Assembly: GCA_008015835.1 (NCBI GenBank)
Contig: SSGH01000008.1
Coordinates: 133,165-197,164, forward strand
DNA from: Lysobacter sp.
Lineage (GTDB): Bacteria; Pseudomonadota; Gammaproteobacteria; Xanthomonadales; Xanthomonadaceae
Reading direction: 5' to 3'
DNA: 64,000 bases
In this document: positions 8,774 to 17,443 of the stretch, one piece after another
Layout: each line of letters starts with the position of its first letter
Numbering within the stretch: the stretch's first letter is position 1
The notes under the pieces: model-generated
Told to the model about the DNA's origin: nothing
What the model saw: only the letters and a program-made list of their open reading frames with translations
Database searches by the model: none
Made by a program: the position numbers and the translations under genes

Positions 8774-9580
8774 TCACACGACGCGCTCGGGCGCGCTGTA
8801 GACGTTCATGCGCCCGTCGCGAGCGAATGCGATCAAAGTGACGCCGGCGTTTCGCGCCTGTTCGATCGCCAGCGCGGTCGGCGCCGAGATCGCGGCGACC
8901 ACCGCGATACCGGCGTTCGCGGCTTTCTGCACGATTTCGTACGAGGCGCGCGAAGTGACCGCGAGAAAGCCCGCGTCGGGCGAGGCGTGCGACGACGTGC
9001 GATGCAGCGCGCCGACGACTTTATCGACCGCGTTATGGCGCCCCACATCCTCGCGCACCAGCACCGTATCCCCGACGACGAAGCCGGCCGCGTGCGCGCC
9101 GCCGCACACCGCGTTCAACGGCTGCGACCGCGACAAACGCGCGAAACCGTTCTGAATTTCGTCCACCGTCAATCGCGGACCCGCGCCGACGCGACGCGGT
9201 GCGCGCAGCGCGTCGCTCAAGCTCGATACGCCGCATAAACCGCAGCCGCTGCGACCCTCCAGCGAACGGCTCCGGTGCGCCAAGACATCGAAACGCGCCT
9301 GCGGAATCGCCGCATGCAGGGCGATTCCGTTCGCATGCTCGGTGCGATCGACCAGCCGAAACTCCTCGGCGTTCTCGACGATGCCCTCGCATAGCGCGAA
9401 GCCGAGCGCGAAATCCTCCAGATCGGTCGGCGTCGCCATCATCACCGCGAACGACAGCCCGTTATAAAGCAAGGCGACGGGCGTTTCCGCGACCACGCGG
9501 TCTTCGCGCGCAAGGCGCGTTTCGCCGTCGAAGCGCAGCGTCTCGACCGTGCGTGCGCCGTCGTCGTTCGCGCCGCTCAT
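8774..9580 (-). CDS. fdhD: Formate dehydrogenase accessory sulfurtransferase FdhD
   Basis: This 268-residue FdhD homologue transfers sulfur from a cysteine desulfurase to the molybdenum cofactor of formate dehydrogenase-type enzymes. Family marks include ETPVALLYNGLSFAVMMATP near the N-terminus, the flexible-loop cysteines in GRSGCGLCGVSSL (about residues 130-142), GVHAA-like CGGAHAAGF, and EDVGRHNAVDKVVG. It is last in a three-gene minus-strand operon and its ATG overlaps the stop of the winged-helix gene (ATGA), so translation is probably coupled. The client is most likely the FdhF/YdeP-type protein encoded at the head of the operon. Confidence 0.93.
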   Translation of the reverse strand: MSGANDDGARTVETLRFDGETRLAREDRVVAETPVALLYNGLSFAVMMATPTDLEDFALGFALCEGIVENAEEFRLVDRTEHANGIALHAAIPQARFDVLAHRSRSLEGRSGCGLCGVSSLSDALRAPRRVGAGPRLTVDEIQNGFARLSRSQPLNAVCGGAHAAGFVVGDTVLVREDVGRHNAVDKVVGALHRTSSHASPDAGFLAVTSRASYEIVQKAANAGIAVVAAISAPTALAIEQARNAGVTLIAFARDGRMNVYSAPERVV

Positions 9581-9990
9581 GGGTATTCTTCGACGCGATC
9601 CGGGCCGCGATCAGGCCCGCGATCTTGGTTGCGATCGATCGCGTCGCCGCGGCAGAGCGCACGGCCGCGCTCAGTCAGCCACAACCGCTCGTGGCCGCGT
9701 TCGGCGCGTCGGCATTCGACCACTCCCAACCCGCCGAATTGCGGGTCGTCGCCCAATGCGGTCAACACGCGGCGCAATTCGCTGGCGGCTAGCCCTAAGC
9801 GTTTGGCCGCGCGCGGGAGCGATACGCCGTCGTGCTCGGCCAACAGCGCGAGCAGCGCCAATGGCCGCTCATCCTGCGCTTCGCTTCGTGGGCCGTCGGT
9901 TCGAGAGGCGTCGTTTCGAGAGGCGTCGTTTCGAGAGGCGTCGTGCGCAGTGTCGCTCGCTGCGCCGACGCTTGCGGGCTTCGTCGTCAT
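9577..9990 (-). CDS. Small winged-helix protein in the fdhF-fdhD operon
   Basis: The real start is ATG 9990, which overlaps the end of the oxidoreductase gene as ATGA; the track's longer ORF is an extension into it. The product has 137 residues. An N-terminal Asp/Ser/Arg repeat (HDASRNDASRNDASR) is encoded by a 15-bp tandem repeat. A winged-helix-like domain follows (LALLAEHDGVSLPRAAKRLG then LWLTERGRALC), and the tail is charged. It may regulate the operon or act as a small accessory factor; nothing in the sequence decides this. The gene lies exactly between enzyme and maturase, with both junctions overlapping by four bases. Confidence 0.7.
   Translation of the reverse strand: MTTKPASVGAASDTAHDASRNDASRNDASRTDGPRSEAQDERPLALLALLAEHDGVSLPRAAKRLGLAASELRRVLTALGDDPQFGGLGVVECRRAERGHERLWLTERGRALCRGDAIDRNQDRGPDRGPDRVEEYP
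9901..9945. repeat. 15-bp tandem repeat, three copies, in coding sequence
   Basis: The unit TCGAGAGGCGTCGTT occurs three times head to tail, the last copy with one change. It is in frame with the winged-helix gene and encodes the NDASR repeats. Because the unit is a multiple of three, copy-number change would lengthen or shorten the N-terminal linker without a frameshift. Confidence 0.85.
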
Positions 9991-12347
9991 GCCGTGCCGC
10001 TCGCGCGTTCGGCGTCGATTTTCATGCTTCGCCGCAGGCGCACCGGAATCGCCTTCGACGCGGGCGTACGCGCGCGGTCGGCGTGATGCGCCAACGGCAC
10101 CAGCGGATTGGTTTCCGGGAAATAACTCGCCAGACAACCCGGCGGAATATCGTATTCGACCAAGCGAAACCCGCAGGCGACGCGCTCGCCGTCGTCCCAC
10201 ACCGACACCAGATCCACCTCGTCGCCGTCGGCGAAGCCCTGCGTATCCAAATCGTGCCGCGAAATGAAGCAGACGCGGCGCAGACCGTGCACGCCGCGAT
10301 AGCGGTCGTTGCGCCCGTAAATCGTGGTGTTGTATTGATCGTGCGAGCGCACCGTCATCAACCGCAGCAGGGGCGACGAATCGGACGCATCGTCGTTCGT
10401 CGAAGCGCTCTCGCTCTGCGCATCGATCAGCGGATGCGCGATGAACATCGCTTGCCCGCTCGCGGTGGGAAACGCGCGTTCGCGGCAGGGATGATGCAGA
10501 TGGAAGCCGCGCGGTTTATGCACGCGGGCGTTGAAGTCCTCGAAGCCCGGCACGACGCGCGCGATGCGGTCGCGAATGCGGTCGTAATTCTCGATCATCG
10601 ACAGCCATGGGATCGCGCGGCTTTCAACAGTGCCGCCCCCAACGGTACCGCTCGGCAATGTCGCCGCGGCCAAACGCGCGACGATCGCCGGCTCGGACAG
10701 CAAGTGCGGCGACGCCGGCGGATTCATGCCCGCCGACAGATGCACCATGCTCATCGAATCCTCCACCGTCACCGCTTGTGGACCAGCGGCCTGTAGATCG
10801 ATTTCGGTACGACCCAAGCAGGGCAGGATCAAAGCGTCGCGGCCATGCACGACATGCGAGCGATTGAGCTTGGTGCTGACCTGCACGGTCAACGCGCAGC
10901 GGCGCAGCGCGGCGTAGACGACCTCGCTGTCGGGCGTGGCCGCCGCGAAATTGCCGCCGAGCGCGAAGAACACATGCGCGCGACCGTCGCGCATCGCCTC
11001 GATCGCGCCGATGGTGTCGTAACCGGGTTCGCGCGGCGGCGCGAAGCCGAATTCCGCTTCCAATCGATCCAGAAACGCCGTCGACGGTTTTTCGTAGATG
11101 CCCATCGTGCGGTCGCCCTGCACGTTGGAATGCCCGCGCACCGGGCAGGGACCCGCGCCGGGTTTGCCGATATTGCCGCGCATCAGCAGCAGATTCAGCA
11201 GCATCTGCAGCGTGGCCACGCTGCGGCGATGCTGGGTGAGCCCCATGCCCCAGCAGACGATCGTCGCGCGGCTGTCCAGATACACCCGCGCGGCTTGTTC
11301 GATGTGCGCGCGGCTCAGCCCGGACTCGCGTTCGATCGCGTCCCACGGCGTGGCGCGCAACGCATCGGCGTAGCGCTCGAACCCGTGCGTGTAGGCCGCG
11401 ATGAACGCCGAATCCAGCGCGGCCTCGCCATCGTCGGCGCGTTCGACGACGACTTTCGCTAAGCCGGTCGCGACCGCTAAATCGCCGCCGATCTTCGGCT
11501 GAAAATAGTGCGAGGCGATCGCGGTGGAACCGCCGCCCAGCATCTCGGTGGGCGATTGCGGGTCGGTGAAACGCTCCAGCCCGCGTTCGCGCAGCGGATT
11601 GAACACCACGATCTTGCAGCCGCGCTTGGCGGCGTCGCGCAATTCGCCGAGCATGCGCGGATGGTTGGTGCCGGGGTTCTGGCCGAACACGAAGATCGCG
11701 TCCGCGCGCTCGAAATCCTCCAGCGTCACCGAGCCCTTGCCGCTGCCGATCTGTTCGGTCATCGCCACGCCGGACGGCTCGTGGCACATGTTCGAGCAAT
11801 CGGGGAAATTGTTGGTGCCGTAGGCGCGCACGAACGCTTGATAGAGAAACGCCGCTTCGTTCGAGGTGCGGCCGGAGGTGTAGAAAATCGCTTCGTTCGG
11901 CGAGGCGAGTTCGTTCAATGCCGCCGCGATCTTCGCGAACGCTTCGTCCCAGCCGATCGGCACGTAGCGGTCGCTCGCCGCATCGTAGGCCATCGGTTCG
12001 GTGAGCCGGCCCTGGGCTTCCAGAAACTGGTCGTCCTGTTCGGCCAACCAACGCACGCTGTGCGCGGCGAAGAAGGCGCGATCCGCGCGTTTGCCGGTGG
12101 CCTCGTTCGCCACCGCCTTCACCCCGTTTTCGCAGAACTCGAAGGTCGAATGCGGGTTGCGGTCGGGCCAGGCGCAGCCCGGGCAATCGAAGCCGCTGGG
12201 TTGATTGGCGCGCAGCAGCGTGCCCGGGCCGCGCAGCACGGCGTCCTGTTCGCGCAGGGCCTGCCAGGAAGCCTTGAGCGCGTCCCAGCCGCCGGCCGGC
12301 TTGGCGTAGGGTCGAATCGTGCCGTCGTCGTCGGTGTCGTGCGCCAT
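9987..12347 (-). CDS. FdhF/YdeP-family molybdopterin oxidoreductase
   Basis: The protein is 786 residues. The N-terminal part has a reduced cysteine cluster (FDCPGCAWPD and FEFCENG) typical of the YdeP group. Molybdopterin-binding features follow: the SGRTSNEAAFLYQ region, CSNMCHEPSG (whose Cys is the likely metal-ligand position), FVFGQNPGTNHPRM, and CPVRGHSNVQGDRTMG. The C-terminal dinucleotide-binding domain contains RSHDQYNTTIYGRNDRYRG. YdeP is a formate-dehydrogenase-like protein linked to acid resistance in E. coli; the substrate here is unknown. It heads the operon with the winged-helix gene and fdhD, and cofactor could come from the moa genes at 39-42 kb. The 170-bp gap upstream is shared with the divergent sulfotransferase gene. 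Confidence 0.9.
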   Translation of the reverse strand: MAHDTDDDGTIRPYAKPAGGWDALKASWQALREQDAVLRGPGTLLRANQPSGFDCPGCAWPDRNPHSTFEFCENGVKAVANEATGKRADRAFFAAHSVRWLAEQDDQFLEAQGRLTEPMAYDAASDRYVPIGWDEAFAKIAAALNELASPNEAIFYTSGRTSNEAAFLYQAFVRAYGTNNFPDCSNMCHEPSGVAMTEQIGSGKGSVTLEDFERADAIFVFGQNPGTNHPRMLGELRDAAKRGCKIVVFNPLRERGLERFTDPQSPTEMLGGGSTAIASHYFQPKIGGDLAVATGLAKVVVERADDGEAALDSAFIAAYTHGFERYADALRATPWDAIERESGLSRAHIEQAARVYLDSRATIVCWGMGLTQHRRSVATLQMLLNLLLMRGNIGKPGAGPCPVRGHSNVQGDRTMGIYEKPSTAFLDRLEAEFGFAPPREPGYDTIGAIEAMRDGRAHVFFALGGNFAAATPDSEVVYAALRRCALTVQVSTKLNRSHVVHGRDALILPCLGRTEIDLQAAGPQAVTVEDSMSMVHLSAGMNPPASPHLLSEPAIVARLAAATLPSGTVGGGTVESRAIPWLSMIENYDRIRDRIARVVPGFEDFNARVHKPRGFHLHHPCRERAFPTASGQAMFIAHPLIDAQSESASTNDDASDSSPLLRLMTVRSHDQYNTTIYGRNDRYRGVHGLRRVCFISRHDLDTQGFADGDEVDLVSVWDDGERVACGFRLVEYDIPPGCLASYFPETNPLVPLAHHADRARTPASKAIPVRLRRSMKIDAERASGTA

Positions 12348-12517
12348 GGCCGCATCTTAACCGGGCCGCGCCGAGGGGCGTTTTCGCGCGCGGCGGGTCG
12401 AGACGGCGTCTGGCTTCGGTCGGATTGGCCGCTACGGGCTGGACGCCGCGAATCCGCACCGCTTAGATTGTCGGGTCGCGGTCCGTTCGGCCGCCCGTTT
12501 CCTACGCAGAGCGTCGT

Positions 12518-14560
12518 TTGTCCGACCCCACCGCCAGTCTCGAAGTCGCTCTGAATCACGCCTCGCGCCTGCTCGGCAGCGATCCCGAACTGGCCGGCGA
12601 ACAGGCCCAGGAAATTCTTCGCGTCGTTCGCGGCCATCCTGCCGCGCTGCTGATCCTCGGCGCCTCGCATCGGCTGCGCGGCCATGCCCCGGCCGCTCTA
12701 GCGGTGCTGGAACCGCTGGCGCGCGCCATGCCCGAGGCGGTGTCGGTGCATTACGAGCTGGGCCTGACCCTCGCCGATGCGGGCCGCGGCGACGACGCCA
12801 TCGCCGCGCTGCGCAAGGCCCTGGCGCTCAATCCCGAATTGCCGCATGCCTGGCTGCGCGTGGCCGATCTGCTGCGCGCGCAGGGCGATGCCGCCGCCGC
12901 GGCCGAAGCCTACCAAGCGCATGTGCGCCATTCGGTGCGCGACCCGCAACTGCTCCGCGCGGCGCAGGCGCTGGCCGAGAACCGCTTGCCGGAGGCCGAA
13001 ACGCAACTGCGCGCGCGCCTGCAGCGCACGCCGACCGATGTCGCGGCGCTGCGCATGCTGGCCGAATTGGCGGTACGCGTCGGCCGCAACGAAGAAGCCT
13101 TGGCGTTGTTCGAGCGCTGCCTGGAACTGGCGCCGGGCTTCCGCGAAGCGCGCCATCATTACGCGCTGGTGCTGCATCGCGACCAGCAATCCGAAGCGGC
13201 GCTGGCGCAGTTGGCGATTCTGCTGGCCGACGACCCGCAGCAGCCCGGTTACCGCACGCTGCAGGCCGCGATCCTCTGCCGTCTGGGCGAATACGCGCGC
13301 GGCATCGCGATCTACGAAGACGTGCTGCGCGCGTTCCCCGACAACGCGCGGGTGCGCATGAGCCTCGGCCATGCGCTGAAGACCGCGGGCCGCCAAACCG
13401 ACGCCATCGACGCATACCGCGGCAGCATCGCGCTCGAACCGCAATTCGGCGAAGCGTATTGGAGCTTGGCGAATCTCAAGACCGTGCGCTTCGGCGACGA
13501 CGACCTCGACGCGATCGAACGGCAACTGCGCCGCAGCGACCTGGACGACGAGCATCGCTTGCACTTCGAATTCTCGCTCGGCAAAGCGCTCGAGGATCGC
13601 GGCGACTACGCCGCATCGTTCGCGCATTACGCCGAGGGCAATCGCCTACGCTTGGCGCGCATGCCGTACCGCGCCGAGGACGTGCACGCGCGCATGCGCC
13701 GCGCCAAGCGCCTGTACACGCCCGAATTCTTCGCCGAGCGCGCGGGCTGGGGCGATCCGTCGCCGGATCCGATCTTCGTCGTCGGGCTGCCGCGCTCGGG
13801 ATCGACGCTGATCGAGCAGATACTGTCGAGCCACTCGCAGGTCGAGGGCACGATGGAACTGCCCGAGATCATTGCGATGACCCGCGACCTGCGCCGCGAC
13901 GCCGAAGCCGCGGGCGCGCGCAGCTATCACGATGCGCTGGCGACGATGGATCGCGATGCGTTACGCGCGTTGGGCCGGCAGTATTTGGACAGCACGCGCG
14001 TGCAGCGCAAGACCGGCGCGCCGCTGTTCATCGACAAGATGCCGAACAACTTCCAGCACATCGGCTTGATTCATTTGATGTTGCCGAACGCGAAAATCGT
14101 CGATGCCCGACGCCATCCGATGGCCTGTTGCTTCTCCGGGTTCAAACAGCATTTCGCGCGAGGTCAGAATTTCAGCTACAGCCTCGACGACATCGGCCGC
14201 TACTACCACGACTACGTCGAATTGATGGCGCATTTCGATGAGGTGTTCGAGCGCGTCGGTTTGCCGGGTCGTGTCCATCGCGTGATCCACGAGCGCATGG
14301 TCGACGGCACCGAAACCGAAGTTCGGCGCTTGCTCGAATACTGCGGCCTGCCGTTCGAGGACGGCTGTCTGCGCTTCTACGAGAACGATCGACCCGTGCG
14401 CACCGCCAGTTCCGAGCAAGTGCGCCGGCCGATCAATCGCGACGGATTGGCGCAATGGAAGCATTACGAGCCTTGGCTCGATCCGCTGAAGATCGCGCTG
14501 GGCCCGGTGCTGGACGCCTATCCCGACGCGCCGCGCTTCGAAGAGGCCGCGGACGGTTGA
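12518..14560 (+). CDS. TPR-repeat sulfotransferase
   Basis: The 680-residue protein has two parts. Residues 1 to about 400 are tetratricopeptide repeats (for example AVSVHYELGLTLADAGRGDD and ARVRMSLGHALKTAGR). Residues from about 415 form a sulfotransferase domain with the PAPS 5'-phosphosulfate loop DPIFVVGLPRSGSTLIEQIL, and later FIDKMPNNFQHIGLIHLMLP and DARRHPMACCFSGFKQHF, the usual 3'-phosphate region. Such enzymes move sulfate from PAPS to a carbohydrate, peptide or small molecule. The start is TTG 12518; no better ATG lies upstream. The TonB-dependent receptor follows 128 bases downstream, a pairing that hints the substrate could be surface-related. Confidence 0.87.
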   Translation: MSDPTASLEVALNHASRLLGSDPELAGEQAQEILRVVRGHPAALLILGASHRLRGHAPAALAVLEPLARAMPEAVSVHYELGLTLADAGRGDDAIAALRKALALNPELPHAWLRVADLLRAQGDAAAAAEAYQAHVRHSVRDPQLLRAAQALAENRLPEAETQLRARLQRTPTDVAALRMLAELAVRVGRNEEALALFERCLELAPGFREARHHYALVLHRDQQSEAALAQLAILLADDPQQPGYRTLQAAILCRLGEYARGIAIYEDVLRAFPDNARVRMSLGHALKTAGRQTDAIDAYRGSIALEPQFGEAYWSLANLKTVRFGDDDLDAIERQLRRSDLDDEHRLHFEFSLGKALEDRGDYAASFAHYAEGNRLRLARMPYRAEDVHARMRRAKRLYTPEFFAERAGWGDPSPDPIFVVGLPRSGSTLIEQILSSHSQVEGTMELPEIIAMTRDLRRDAEAAGARSYHDALATMDRDALRALGRQYLDSTRVQRKTGAPLFIDKMPNNFQHIGLIHLMLPNAKIVDARRHPMACCFSGFKQHFARGQNFSYSLDDIGRYYHDYVELMAHFDEVFERVGLPGRVHRVIHERMVDGTETEVRRLLEYCGLPFEDGCLRFYENDRPVRTASSEQVRRPINRDGLAQWKHYEPWLDPLKIALGPVLDAYPDAPRFEEAADG

Positions 14561-14688
14561 TCGCGGGTCGCGCGCAAACGTTTCGATGCCGTTTCCTTCA
14601 GTTTTGTCCCATATTTTTCGTTCCGCTTCGTTTCACGCAACACCCTCGTTCAAGCATCACATACCGACACCACCACTGGGAGAGAGTC

Positions 14689-17142
14689 ATGCGATACCCG
14701 CCCAACCGACGAACCGCCGCCGCGCGGCCGCGTCGCGTTTTCAACCGCTTGCCGCTGACCGCGGCGATCTGTCTCGCCTTCGGCGGCATGCACGCCGGCG
14801 CCGTCTTCGCCCAAGACGCTGCCCCGGCGGCCGACGAGCAGAGCGGCAACCCGACGCTCGAAACCATCACCGTCACCGCGCAGAAGCGCAGCGAGAACGC
14901 GCAGGACGTGCCGATCAGCCTGAACGTGATCGGCGCGCAGCAGCTCGACGAGCTGCAGGTGAACGATTTCGAGGACTACGCGAAGCTGTTGCCCAGCGTC
15001 TCGATTTCGCCGAACGGCCCGGGCTTCGGTCAGGTCTACATGCGCGGCGTCGCCAGCGGCGGCGACGGCAACCACTCCGGCCCGCTGCCCAGCGTCGGCA
15101 TTTATCTGGACGAGCAGCCGATCACGACCATTCAAGGCGCGCTCGACCTGCACGTCTACGACATCGAGCGCGTCGAAGCGCTGTCCGGCCCGCAGGGCAC
15201 GCTGTACGGTGCCAGCTCCGAAGCGGGCACGCTGCGCCTGATCACGCGTAAACCGGACACCACCGGGTTCTCCGCCGGTTACGGCCTCGAAGCCAACGCC
15301 ATCGACGGCGGCGGTTGGGGCCATGTGGTCGAGGGCTTCGTCAACGTGCCGATGTCCGATCGCGCCGCGATCCGCCTGGTCGGTTGGGAGAAGAAAGACG
15401 CCGGCTGGATCGATAACGTCTACAGCGAGCGCACGTATCCCACGTCCGGCATCGTGCAGAACAACGCCGATCGCGTCGAAGACAACTACAACGACGCCAC
15501 CACCGTCGGCGCGCGCGCCGCGTTCAAGTTCGACATCAACGACAACTGGACCATCACCCCGACCATCATGGGGCAGCGCCAGAAGGTCAACGGCAGCTTC
15601 GCCTACGACAACACCTTCGGCGAGCGCAAGATCAGCCACGCCTACAAGGAATTCTCCGAAGACCGCTGGGCGCAGGCCGCGTTGACGCTGCAGGGCAAGA
15701 TCGGCAACTTCGATCTGACCTACGCCTTCGCGCACCTCAAGCGCGATGTCGATACCGACACCGATTACAGCGACTACGGCTATTGGTACGACACGCTGGC
15801 CGGTTACGGCGCGTATTTCTACGACGACAACGGCGACTTGGTGAATCCGGCGCAGTACATCCAAGGCGTCGACGGTTACAAGAAAACCAGCCACGAACTG
15901 CGCATCGCCTCGCCGCAGGACCGTCGTCTTCGCTTCGTCGCTGGCTTGTTCTGGATGGATCAGTCGCACGATATCGAACAGCGCTATCGCATCGATAATC
16001 TCGCCAGTTCGCTGTCCGTGCGCGGTTGGGAAGACACCATCTGGTTGACCCAACAGGAACGCCGCGATCACGACGAAGCGATCTTCGGCGAATTGGCCTT
16101 CGACTTCACCGACAAACTCACCGGCACCGTCGGCTTCCGTCACTTCCGCGCCGACAACGCGTTGCAGGGCTTCTTCGGTTTCGCCAACGGCTACGCCTCG
16201 CAGAGCAGCCAGCCGCCGCAAAACCGCTACGGCGAGGCCGCCTGCATCGTGCAATACGGCCCGAATCCGGCGAACTGGCCGTCGTTCAACGGCGCGCCCT
16301 GCAAAGTCTTCGATAAGGACGTGCAGGAAAAAGACACCCTCGGCAAGTTCAACCTAGCCTACAAGTTCGCGCCGAACAAGATGATGTATTTCACGTGGTC
16401 GGAAGGCTATCGCCCGGGCGGCATCAACCGCCGCGGCACCTTGCCGCCGTACATCACCGAGTTCTTGACCAACTACGAAATCGGTTGGAAAACCTCGTGG
16501 CTGGACAATCGCCTGATGTTCAACGGCGCCGCGTTCCATCAAGTGTGGGACGACTTCCAGTTCCCGATTCTCGGCCAGAACGGGTTGACCGAAATCCGCA
16601 ACGCCAACCAAGCGCGCATTCAAGGTTTGGAGATGGACGTGAATTTCGCGGCCACCTACAACCTGCGTTTGTCGGCCGGCGTCGGTTTTTACGACGCGGA
16701 ACTCACCGAGAACTACTGCGGTGCGGTGGACGCCAACGGCAATCCGGAAACCGTCTGCGCCTCGGCGCAAGCGCCCGACGGTACGCGCCTGCCGGTGACG
16801 GCCGACTACAAAGGCAACCTGACCGCGCGCTACACCTTCGACATCGGTTCGATGGAAGCGTACTGGCAGGGCTCGGTGGTGCACGAAGGCCGCCGTACCT
16901 CAGATCTGCGTATCCTCGAACGCAACATCCTCGGCGACTTGCCCGCGTACACGCTGACCGACTTCTCCCTCGGCGTGCGCCGCGACAACTGGTCGGTGGA
17001 TTTCTTCATCAAGAACCTGTTCGACGAAAATGCCCAGTACAGCCGCAACGTGCAGTGCCCGGAAACGGTCTGCGCCGCGCAGGTGTACTCCGTCGCCGCG
17101 CAACCGCGCACGTTCGGGATCAAGTTCTCGCAAGAGTTCTGA
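14689..17142 (+). CDS. TonB-dependent outer-membrane receptor
   Basis: The start ATG 14689 follows a GGGAGAGAG ribosome-binding site; the track ORF begins far upstream inside the previous gene. The product has 817 residues. It has a Sec signal peptide ending AGAVFAQ, a TonB-box-like ETITVTAQKRSENAQDVPIS, a plug domain (VYMRGVASGG, VGIYLDEQPI, IERVEALSGPQGTLYGASS) and a 22-strand-type barrel ending in a terminal aromatic (GIKFSQEF). It imports a substrate, often an iron complex or a carbohydrate, with energy from TonB-ExbBD. The substrate cannot be read. The FGIKFSQEF end and plug resemble the large Xanthomonadales/sphingomonad receptor group. Confidence 0.9.
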   Translation: MRYPPNRRTAAARPRRVFNRLPLTAAICLAFGGMHAGAVFAQDAAPAADEQSGNPTLETITVTAQKRSENAQDVPISLNVIGAQQLDELQVNDFEDYAKLLPSVSISPNGPGFGQVYMRGVASGGDGNHSGPLPSVGIYLDEQPITTIQGALDLHVYDIERVEALSGPQGTLYGASSEAGTLRLITRKPDTTGFSAGYGLEANAIDGGGWGHVVEGFVNVPMSDRAAIRLVGWEKKDAGWIDNVYSERTYPTSGIVQNNADRVEDNYNDATTVGARAAFKFDINDNWTITPTIMGQRQKVNGSFAYDNTFGERKISHAYKEFSEDRWAQAALTLQGKIGNFDLTYAFAHLKRDVDTDTDYSDYGYWYDTLAGYGAYFYDDNGDLVNPAQYIQGVDGYKKTSHELRIASPQDRRLRFVAGLFWMDQSHDIEQRYRIDNLASSLSVRGWEDTIWLTQQERRDHDEAIFGELAFDFTDKLTGTVGFRHFRADNALQGFFGFANGYASQSSQPPQNRYGEAACIVQYGPNPANWPSFNGAPCKVFDKDVQEKDTLGKFNLAYKFAPNKMMYFTWSEGYRPGGINRRGTLPPYITEFLTNYEIGWKTSWLDNRLMFNGAAFHQVWDDFQFPILGQNGLTEIRNANQARIQGLEMDVNFAATYNLRLSAGVGFYDAELTENYCGAVDANGNPETVCASAQAPDGTRLPVTADYKGNLTARYTFDIGSMEAYWQGSVVHEGRRTSDLRILERNILGDLPAYTLTDFSLGVRRDNWSVDFFIKNLFDENAQYSRNVQCPETVCAAQVYSVAAQPRTFGIKFSQEF

Positions 17143-17182
17143 TCGAACGCTGTATTCGTACGTACAAACGTCATGCAAGACG

Positions 17183-17213
17183 AAACAGGCCGCCCTTGGG
17201 CGGCCTGTTTTTT
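17183..17213 (+). terminator. Rho-independent terminator after the TonB-dependent receptor gene
   Basis: A perfect 13-bp inverted repeat (AAACAGGCCGCCC / GGGCGGCCTGTTT) runs directly into a T tract, 40 bases after the receptor stop codon. Confidence 0.9.
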
Positions 17214-17218
17214 AGTAG

Positions 17219-17247
17219 CCCGGGTGCGCGCGAAGCGCGTACCCGGG
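17219..17247. repeat. REP-like palindrome
   Basis: The palindrome CCCGGGTGCGCGCGAAGCGCGTACCCGGG follows a TAG directly after the terminator. Stem-loops of this composition recur in intergenic DNA of Xanthomonadales. The rest of the 300-base gap up to 17443 shows no gene; it ends with the ribosome-binding site AGGGGATG of the DUF4349 gene. Confidence 0.6.
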
Positions 17248-17443
17248 AATGCCGCAAGATCGACCGCCAATTTCGCCTGGCCTTTCTCTGGCTTTGCAAG
17301 CGCAAAGCAGGCGTGAAGTGACATCGCGCCCGGAACTTCGCGACACGCATCGAACGCAGGTTGAGTCTGACCGAAGCACCGCATCGCTTGCATCGCAGGC
17401 GATCTGCGTTTAGCGTGAACCGCATCTCACAGGGGATGCCGTC

